DNA from: Thermoplasmata archaeon
GTDB lineage: Archaea; Thermoplasmatota; Thermoplasmata; SG8-5; JAGLSY01
Length of the DNA stretch: 7,986 nucleotides
Direction of reading: 5' to 3'
NCBI GenBank assembly: GCA_023137005.1
Contig: JAGLQE010000040.1
Location: forward strand, 1-7,986
How positions within the stretch are numbered: the first letter of the stretch is position 1; each line of letters begins with the position of its first letter. The position numbers and the translations under genes are program-made. A model generated the notes under the pieces. The model was not told the origin of the DNA. It did no database searches and worked only from the letters and a program-made list of their open reading frames with translations. Below are positions 1 through 5,522 of the stretch, one piece after another.

Positions 1-594
1 GGTTATGACCAGGGCACCGTGTTCGATGATCCAGAATCCTGGGACTTCAGCGTGACATTGGTGGATGGGCTAGCCCCTACAGCCACCAATACCAGTTATG
101 GAGAGTTCGGGCTGTTCAGATTCACTAATATCACGGTATCTGGAAGTCCAGGGGGTAATGCACCACCAGGGAAGACCGACCAGATGCTTGGTGGTGGAAG
201 CCTGATAACTTATTCCACAAATACCGATTATTTCGTCAATGTTTCAATACCGGATCTTGAGAGAGTGGGTGGGGGTAGCATACTGGCAACCAATGTCAAT
301 GTTTCAATCGCCAGTCCACTTGCTAATAATTCAAATTCACAGATCAATAGTTCCTGGGGGCCGGCTGGTAGAGCCTTCCCAGGAGCAGATATGCCGCTTG
401 GTGTCTGGGGCAATGCCAGCCAGGTGGATCCAGATATAGATGCCCCGAGTAATGGAACAACGGCCCACGGGCCATGGGGCTCGGACTTCAATGGTTATGG
501 AGCAACGACCGTGCTATGGTACATCAATGTGCCAGCAGCGACCGCTGAAGGAACTTACCGAGCCAAGATAACATTCACAATAGGATACTATTGA
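1..594 (+). CDS. C-terminal part of a secreted propeller-family paralogue (5' partial)
   Basis: The frame is open from the first base and ends at TGA 592-594, giving 197 codons; the true start lies upstream of the window. A GTG at 19 is in frame but is internal, because the codons before it (GYDQGT) align with the paralogues. The whole visible part matches the C-terminal module of the next two genes: an xxSWxF strand, NITVSGSP and GNAPPG around residues 43-57, an NVSIPDL strand near 80, a VWGNAS strand near 135-140, NGTTAHGPWGSD at 151-162, and a last strand AEGTYRAKITFTIG before the end. Eight N-x-S/T sequons are present. No membrane anchor or sorting motif follows the last strand. By analogy the missing part should contain a signal peptide and a beta-propeller. 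I do not recognise a named family; an all-beta extracellular or surface role is inferred. Confidence 0.88.
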   Translation, partial: GYDQGTVFDDPESWDFSVTLVDGLAPTATNTSYGEFGLFRFTNITVSGSPGGNAPPGKTDQMLGGGSLITYSTNTDYFVNVSIPDLERVGGGSILATNVNVSIASPLANNSNSQINSSWGPAGRAFPGADMPLGVWGNASQVDPDIDAPSNGTTAHGPWGSDFNGYGATTVLWYINVPAATAEGTYRAKITFTIGYY

Positions 595-603
595 AAGTAA
601 CAT

Positions 604-609
604 GGAGGA
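604..609 (+). promoter_or_regulatory. Ribosome binding site of the second gene
   Basis: GGAGGA lies 6 nt before the ATG at 616, in the only sizeable intergenic gap (595-615). It fixes the start at 616. The 21-nt gap is too short for an obvious separate promoter, which favours cotranscription with the upstream gene. Confidence 0.75.
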
Positions 610-615
610 ATATAA

Positions 616-2826
616 ATGAAACAAAAGCTGGCCGTAATGGCGATAGTGACCGCGATGGTCTGTCTCAGCTTAGCGAGTGTGTCTCCCAGCGCGGGTGCAG
701 GAGACGTAGGTGGCAGTGTGGTGCGGGAGATAATATCCTCACCTGTTGGCATCATAATAGAGGATGTAGCATGGAGTGACGATGGTAGCATCGCCCTAGG
801 CGTGGGCTATGATTCCAGTGGTAATAGCATAAATGCCGCATGGTATTATCCAGAGACCAATCTCTGGGTCACGGTCACCACCACGCCTTATGGTGCATTG
901 CACACCTTGAATGCTGTCGAATATTGCTCATATGATGGTAATTTCTATCTTGTAGGGGAATCCTATGGTGGTGTCACTGCCTTCTATGCATCTCCTGGTG
1001 TCAATGTAATAACCGGCTTGGGGAGTGGTGCATCACCAACCCAGACATTGAATGATCTATCCATAGACATCTGGGGGAATACGATGGTCGTGGGTGCTAA
1101 TGATTATGTCAGGTACTTATTGAGAAATACAGTGATCTGGTACACTGTCAGCGATGCCGATACCACTGGATATGATTATTATGGTGTGGATTATGAATCA
1201 TATTACAAGCGATTCTACATGGTCGGTGAAAATTCAGGTGGCGGGGGTTCTGTCATTGCCTTTACTGACCCCATAGCAACAATGACCACGGTTCCAACAA
1301 ACCATTATGACTATCTGCCTGCTGAATGGGGAAATTATCCAGAGCTCACCTCCATAGCCTGGAACAATAATCCAGACTTCCCAATAGCAGACAAATATGG
1401 CCTGGTGGGAGGGAATAATGTTCTGGTAGGGATACAGCCTATTGATCTGGGGGGAGAATTCTTTGCAGGCACAAGCTACCCAGCTGGTAATTATAATTAC
1501 ATCACTTGGGACGAGTCCACCTGGGATGAGGCCACTTTGATAAATTATGTAGGCACGACCAGTTACCTTTATCAGTTCATAAATAGCACGAAGAATATTG
1601 TTCTTCTTGATATTGTAACTCAGCCAGATACCTTCAATGCTGTGGATTATAAGCCACCTGCCAGTCCCAGCTGGGGATTTGTTGTTGGTGCAACAGGTGG
1701 ATACCAGCTCAGCACAAATGCCTTCCATTCTGACACGACTATCACCATCAGCTCGGACATGCCGCATATCTTCTCCATGGATATGTGGAAGGCCAGCGAT
1801 GGTATTGGTGGAGCCTCCAAACTCGATACACAGATCGATGTCAATGAAGTATACACCTTCGCGATAGAGGTCAACTACACCGTGGGAGGGGTGAGCCAGC
1901 TCTTCGATGGTATAGATGATGTACGCATTGTTCTGGAAGCCTTCTACGATGAGGAAAGTGCCAGTAGCTTTGCCGAGCCAACCTGGGCGACCCCGGACAA
2001 TCGAACCAGACAATTCCAGTTCCTCTGGGAAGAGGGTGTTGCTGGCGATTCCGTCAACATGCTCTACCCCATTGGTAGCCCTGGAACAAATGAGTTCCAG
2101 CTGGTGAATGGATGGCGTGACCCCACTGGCTACGATGCCGATGGTTTCACTTACAAATTGTATTTCAATATATCATTCGGACCCCAGATGCGGGCTGCTG
2201 ATGGTAATGGATTTGCCAATGGGGCAGCTCCAAATCCCTATGATGAAGTATCCGCCTTCAATGATCTGGATTCATGGAATTTTGGCATGATGATATTTGA
2301 CCTGGATTTCCCAACAGCTGCAAATGCATCCTATGGGGAATTCGGTGTCTTCCAGTATTCGAACATCACGGTATCTGGAAGTCCCTCGGGCAATGCACCG
2401 CCAGGAACCATCAATCAGGTACTTGGCAATCCAAGCCAGATAACTGCGACTTCCAATATTCCATATTATGTGAACGTGTCCGTACCGGACCTGGCCAGGG
2501 TTGGTGGTGGAGGAAGCATATCTGCCACCGATGTCAAGGTCAGATCGACCAGCACAATGGTCGCTGACACGAACAGCATGATCAGTAATATGATGCCTTT
2601 CCCCGGAGCAAATGTCAATCTCAGTGTTTGGGGAAACACATCGATGGCACAACTATTTTGGGTAGTGCCAGCGCCGAAAAATGGAACGACGGCCCACGGG
2701 CCATGGGGTTCTGACTACAATGGTTATCTCACAACAGATCTGCTCTGGTATGTGACCATTCCTGGTGCCACTGCCGAGGGCATCTACCAGGCCACGATAA
2801 CCTTCAGGATCGGAAATTATAGTTGA
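616..2826 (+). CDS. Secreted beta-propeller protein with conserved C-terminal module
   Basis: This is a complete 736-residue protein. Residues 1-28 form a signal peptide: MKQK n-region, hydrophobic core to about residue 22, and an A-G-A cleavage site after residue 28. Residues about 48-360 contain seven weakly conserved repeats of roughly 35-50 residues built on hydrophobic-x-hydrophobic strands ending in (V)VG. Examples are DVAWSDDGSIALGVG from residue 50, LNAVEYCSYDGNFYLVG, NDLSIDIWGNTMVVG, YGVDYESYYKRFYMVG and FNAVDY...WGFVVG from 340. Seven repeats suggest a seven-blade propeller. Residues 376-736 are the module shared with the neighbouring genes: PHIFSMDMWKASDG at 383, FDGIDD at 430, SGSPSGNAPPG at 587-597, NGTTAHGPWGSD at 689-700, and a final AEGIYQATITF strand. 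About eleven N-x-S/T sequons occur, nearly all in that module. There is no C-terminal anchor and no recognisable catalytic motif. Secretion is well supported; ligand binding or surface-coat function is inferred. Confidence 0.9.
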   Translation: MKQKLAVMAIVTAMVCLSLASVSPSAGAGDVGGSVVREIISSPVGIIIEDVAWSDDGSIALGVGYDSSGNSINAAWYYPETNLWVTVTTTPYGALHTLNAVEYCSYDGNFYLVGESYGGVTAFYASPGVNVITGLGSGASPTQTLNDLSIDIWGNTMVVGANDYVRYLLRNTVIWYTVSDADTTGYDYYGVDYESYYKRFYMVGENSGGGGSVIAFTDPIATMTTVPTNHYDYLPAEWGNYPELTSIAWNNNPDFPIADKYGLVGGNNVLVGIQPIDLGGEFFAGTSYPAGNYNYITWDESTWDEATLINYVGTTSYLYQFINSTKNIVLLDIVTQPDTFNAVDYKPPASPSWGFVVGATGGYQLSTNAFHSDTTITISSDMPHIFSMDMWKASDGIGGASKLDTQIDVNEVYTFAIEVNYTVGGVSQLFDGIDDVRIVLEAFYDEESASSFAEPTWATPDNRTRQFQFLWEEGVAGDSVNMLYPIGSPGTNEFQLVNGWRDPTGYDADGFTYKLYFNISFGPQMRAADGNGFANGAAPNPYDEVSAFNDLDSWNFGMMIFDLDFPTAANASYGEFGVFQYSNITVSGSPSGNAPPGTINQVLGNPSQITATSNIPYYVNVSVPDLARVGGGGSISATDVKVRSTSTMVADTNSMISNMMPFPGANVNLSVWGNTSMAQLFWVVPAPKNGTTAHGPWGSDYNGYLTTDLLWYVTIPGATAEGIYQATITFRIGNYS
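757..1719 (+). other. Predicted seven-blade beta-propeller region (second gene)
   Basis: Residues about 48-368 hold seven blade-like repeats, read by eye from recurring strands ending in VG or LVG after a small turn such as DG, YDG or WG. The repeats are degenerate; blade five (LTSIAWNNNPDFP...) and blade six (YITWDESTWD...) are the least certain. No WD40 GH/WD dipeptide pattern and no Kelch double-glycine pattern is consistently present. Confidence 0.6.
1732..2823 (+). other. Shared C-terminal module, copy in the second gene
   Basis: Residues 373-736 align along their length with residues 530-895 of the third gene, and their last ~190 residues align with the first gene fragment. Shared landmarks in order are PHxxxxDMWKxSDG, NYTV, LFDGI, NISFGxQxRAA, GxGFANGA, SWNxxxxxFDxDF, SGxPSGNAPPG, PYYVNVSxPxL, WGNxS, NGTTAHGPWGSDxNG and AEGxYxATITFxIG. 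The module is probably several beta-sandwich domains in series. Confidence 0.8.
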
Positions 2827-2832
2827 GGGGGA
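2825..2832 (+). promoter_or_regulatory. Ribosome binding site of the third gene
   Basis: GAGGGGGA overlaps the last two bases of the TGA stop (2824-2826) of the second gene. It serves either ATG 2834 (GAGG core 5 nt upstream) or the adjacent ATG 2837 (8 nt); the two starts differ by one Met. The overlap suggests translational coupling. Confidence 0.65.
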
Positions 2833-2833
2833 T

Positions 2834-5521
2834 ATGATGAAAAAACTGATAGCAATAACATTGTGCCTCCTGATGGTCCTATCCAGCCTGGCGTATGTCT
2901 CCATGGATACAGAGGCAGAGGACTCGACCCGGCCCTTCGTGGATATGAGCACAGGGTATCCAATAGCAACAACGATCTTAGATCAACAGCAAACGGCCCT
3001 TGGCGGATCTTATACGATCTCGGGACCAAATTGGGCATTACAGACCTTTAGACCAAGCATGGATGGAAACATAATACAGGTGATGATCAATGGTATGAAA
3101 GTGGGCGGAACTGGAGCCCTGATCATAGAGATATGGGATACCGACCAAGTTGGAGGCCCAACTGGTATGTTAACAACCGAGGCTTTCCCTGATGTATCCA
3201 TCCCTGGAGCTCAGGCTTGGTTCACAATAGATCTTTCCACCCCAGTTGCACTATCTACTGGAACAGAATATGCAATTATGATGTTCTCAGGCACCCTTAC
3301 CGTACAGGCTTTTACCATGGGTACCAACCCATATCCTCCAGGGGCGGGGTTCAGCAGTAATAATGGTGGAGGCTCCTGGATGCCACTTGCTGGTGATGGT
3401 GACTTTGCCTTTGTTACCTATATGCAGAACCCCAACAGCGGTCTTTCAAAGATCGCGTGGCACAGCAATGGCGAATATGCCGTGGCCGTGACGGGCTTCA
3501 ATGACGAGGCATGGAAGTTCACCAGAGAAACAGGTGCATGGACATCACTGGGAAACATATATGGCGGAGCCACATTCAGTGATATCGTATTCGATGATTT
3601 CTCAGGGCGATTCTACTTAAGCTGCTGGAAATCTGCCAATACCCCTCTGGTCATATATTATGATGGATCGACCTTCTGGGATGCTGGCATTCCCGGAGCA
3701 GCCTATACCCATCTGCTTGGTATTGAGACCTGTGGTGGTGTCAATGGATATCACATCCTCGTTACTGGTGAGGATGGCAGCGATGGCTATGCCGCGTGGT
3801 ATGACGGTTCCTGGACCGAGATCAAGGGACTGGCAGGTGGCTGGGTTGGCGGAGAGGTCGGCCTTGCCGAGGATGCCGCGTGGAATCAGAGAACGAACCC
3901 GGTAACTTCCAAGCATTACATTGTTGGGCATGACGATCAGGGCACAGGTTTTGTTTATGAACTGGATGCTCCTGGTGATACTACAGTTACCAGGCTGTAT
4001 GCCACCTACGATGACGATATAGATTGGATGAATGTGATATCCTGGTGTCCTAGATGGGCTGATGGTCCAGAATACGATTACGCTATCATGGCCGGAATGA
4101 ACAATGAAGGCTGGAGCAATATTTGGAAATTCGATGGTGTCAATAAACCAGAGGGCATCTTGACATCCTTTGATACATTCTATGATGTTGACTGGACAAC
4201 AGATGGCTCTATGGCGGTCATCGTCGGTGAGGATACCGGCCACAAGGGCAGAGTATTCCATCATGGTGCAGGAACCGACCTATTGGCCGATATGAGTGGA
4301 GATCTTCCTCAAGGAACTGGCCCATTGTTCGGAATAGCCTACAAGGGATATACCAGCCCGAGCTCGGGAATAATTGTCGGAGCCAGTAGTGGTATGGCCA
4401 CATATCCATCTGCATCTGATTCATTGACCACGATAACCGTGAATGCCGCCTTCCCACATATGTACACCATAGATATGTGGAAGACCAGTGATGGAGGCCA
4501 GACCTCCACACTCAACAAAGGAGTGGATGTGGAAACAACCTACACCTTCTACACCGAGATCAACTACACGGTCACAGGTACGGATAAGCTATTCGATGGC
4601 ATCAACAACACCTTCGTGGACCTTCTGATATGGTATGATGAAGGGACCGAGGCAGGTACACCGACTCCAGATGATACCCATAGAACTAGATATTGCATGG
4701 CCAGATGGTACGAGACACCTAATCTATTGCCTTCTTCTGTAACTGGCAGGATCCTCTACCCGAGTGCAGTGGCCGATGAGTTCGTCCTTGACAGTGTGGG
4801 ATGCAGTGGACCCTTCGGGGTTGATGATAGGTATGCTGTCTGGATGAACATATCCTTCGGGTCTCAGATACGAGCAGCGTATGGTGGTGGATTCGCCAAT
4901 GGCGCATCCACAGACATCTATGACACTGCCCAATCCCAGAACGATATTGACTCCTGGAACATCGCTTACACTGTTTTCGATAATGATTTTGCTGGAGCTT
5001 TGAACATCACATACGAGGAGTTCGGGGTCAATAAGCTGTCCAATGTGACAGTATCTGGTAATCCATCCGGCAATGCGCCTCCCGGAATGAATGATAATTT
5101 CCTGGGCAATAGCCAGATCACACTTTCTTCCAATGTCCCGTATTATGTCAATGTCTCACTGCCAAATCTGACCAGTGGAAGTGATGAGATCGAGGCTACC
5201 AATGTCGCGATCAGCCTGGTAGGAGCCTACCCGGCGGGATTCGATTATGAGCCTTACACTGAAATAAATGCAACGTGGGGAGCCTTTGGAAGAGCATTTT
5301 CAGCAGCCAATTCCCCGATGATGATATGGGGCAATGCCAGCAGGGCACCAGCCAACCAACTCATCGTGGCACCTGACAATGGAACGACGGCCCATGGGCC
5401 GTGGGGCTCGGACTTCAATGGATTCGCAGAAACCCAGATATCGTGGTGGGCCAGCATACCCGCATCTACTGCTGAAGGCGTGTACACGGCGACCATAACC
5501 TTTGAGATAGGAGAGTATTGA
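2834..5521 (+). CDS. Secreted jelly-roll plus beta-propeller protein with conserved C-terminal module
   Basis: This is a complete 895-residue paralogue of the preceding gene. A signal peptide (MMKK, then a hydrophobic core to about residue 22, likely cleavage after T-E-A at 28) precedes an extra domain at residues about 46-197. That domain runs LDQQQT, ISGPNWALQTFRPS, VGGTGALIIEIWDTD, a TIDLSTPVALSTGTEYAI stretch, an SSNNGGGSW turn and a DFAFVTY strand. It resembles a jelly-roll module common at the front of secreted proteins and probably glycan- or surface-binding. Residues about 203-525 form a propeller with about seven blades (KIAWHSNGEYAVAV at 206, DVDWTTDGSMAVIVG at 451, GIIVGASSG at 512). 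Residues 530-895 are the shared module (PHMYTIDMWKTSDG at 541, SGNPSGNAPPG at 741-751, NGTTAHGPWGSD at 849-860, AEGVYTATITF near the end). All ten N-x-S/T sequons fall between residues 577 and 851. No C-terminal anchor is seen. Function is unknown; an adhesin-like role is inferred. Confidence 0.9.
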   Translation: MMKKLIAITLCLLMVLSSLAYVSMDTEAEDSTRPFVDMSTGYPIATTILDQQQTALGGSYTISGPNWALQTFRPSMDGNIIQVMINGMKVGGTGALIIEIWDTDQVGGPTGMLTTEAFPDVSIPGAQAWFTIDLSTPVALSTGTEYAIMMFSGTLTVQAFTMGTNPYPPGAGFSSNNGGGSWMPLAGDGDFAFVTYMQNPNSGLSKIAWHSNGEYAVAVTGFNDEAWKFTRETGAWTSLGNIYGGATFSDIVFDDFSGRFYLSCWKSANTPLVIYYDGSTFWDAGIPGAAYTHLLGIETCGGVNGYHILVTGEDGSDGYAAWYDGSWTEIKGLAGGWVGGEVGLAEDAAWNQRTNPVTSKHYIVGHDDQGTGFVYELDAPGDTTVTRLYATYDDDIDWMNVISWCPRWADGPEYDYAIMAGMNNEGWSNIWKFDGVNKPEGILTSFDTFYDVDWTTDGSMAVIVGEDTGHKGRVFHHGAGTDLLADMSGDLPQGTGPLFGIAYKGYTSPSSGIIVGASSGMATYPSASDSLTTITVNAAFPHMYTIDMWKTSDGGQTSTLNKGVDVETTYTFYTEINYTVTGTDKLFDGINNTFVDLLIWYDEGTEAGTPTPDDTHRTRYCMARWYETPNLLPSSVTGRILYPSAVADEFVLDSVGCSGPFGVDDRYAVWMNISFGSQIRAAYGGGFANGASTDIYDTAQSQNDIDSWNIAYTVFDNDFAGALNITYEEFGVNKLSNVTVSGNPSGNAPPGMNDNFLGNSQITLSSNVPYYVNVSLPNLTSGSDEIEATNVAISLVGAYPAGFDYEPYTEINATWGAFGRAFSAANSPMMIWGNASRAPANQLIVAPDNGTTAHGPWGSDFNGFAETQISWWASIPASTAEGVYTATITFEIGEY
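2969..3424 (+). other. Extra N-terminal jelly-roll-like domain of the third gene
   Basis: Residues 46-197 have no counterpart in the second gene, whose signal peptide leads almost directly into the propeller. The signature is a Q-x-F-x-P strand, a 'VGGTG-LxxEIWDTD' strand, an 'LSxGTEYAI' strand and a final 'GDFAFVTY' strand. I recognise the pattern from modules in many secreted bacterial and archaeal proteins but cannot assign a family accession from sequence alone. Confidence 0.6.
3440..4408 (+). other. Predicted seven-blade beta-propeller region (third gene)
   Basis: Residues about 203-525 show blade-like repeats beginning near residues 206, 249, 294, 344, 398, 450 and 498. The clearest strands are KIAWHSNGEYAVAV, YHILVTGEDG, HYIVGHDDQG, YAIMAGMNNEG and DVDWTTDGSMAVIVGED. 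The count matches that of the second gene, supporting one common architecture. Blade limits are approximate. Confidence 0.6.
4421..5518 (+). other. Shared C-terminal module, copy in the third gene
   Basis: Residues 530-895 are homologous to residues 373-736 of the second gene and, over the last ~190 residues, to the first gene fragment. Compared with the second gene this copy keeps a TEINATWGAFGRAF stretch that the first gene also has (INSSWGPAGRAF) and that the second gene has shortened, so copies one and three are closer there. Confidence 0.8.
5510..5515 (+). promoter_or_regulatory. Ribosome binding site of the fourth gene, inside the third gene
   Basis: GGAGAG lies within the last codons of the third gene, 7 nt before ATG 5523. 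It favours 5523 over the alternative in-frame ATG at 5550, which has only a weaker AAGGAA 9 nt upstream. Stop codon and start codon are separated by one base (5522), suggesting translational coupling. Confidence 0.65.
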
Positions 5522-5522
5522 A

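Noticed and set aside
235..308. A 14-nt direct repeat (GTCAATGTTTCAAT) at 235-248 and 295-308.
   Set aside because: Both copies encode VNVS-type strands 20 codons apart; alternating Val/Asn/Ser beta-strand coding makes a chance repeat likely.
595..615. A possible promoter (AT-rich TATAA before the second gene).
   Set aside because: The TATAA at 611-615 directly abuts the ATG, far too close for an archaeal TATA box at about -25, and the gap has no room for one.
1234..2013. A 259-codon open frame on the minus strand.
   Set aside because: It lies wholly antisense to the propeller and module of the second gene, has no signal peptide or family resemblance, and is explained by codon bias of the + strand gene.
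3353..3379. An Asp-box-like motif, SNNGGGSW, at residues 175-182 of the third gene, hinting at a sialidase.
   Set aside because: It occurs once, in the jelly-roll domain rather than the propeller, and no sialidase arginine triad or FRIP motif is visible. Single Asp-box-like turns occur in many secreted domains.
3617..4264. A 215-codon open frame on the minus strand.
   Set aside because: It is antisense to the propeller of the third gene, which is supported by paralogy; the minus-strand protein has no recognisable features.
5387..5402. A perfect 16-nt palindrome (ACGGCCCATGGGCCGT).
   Set aside because: It encodes the conserved TAHGPW motif, and the equivalent sites in the other two genes have lost perfect symmetry, so the protein sequence explains it better than an operator or recognition site.
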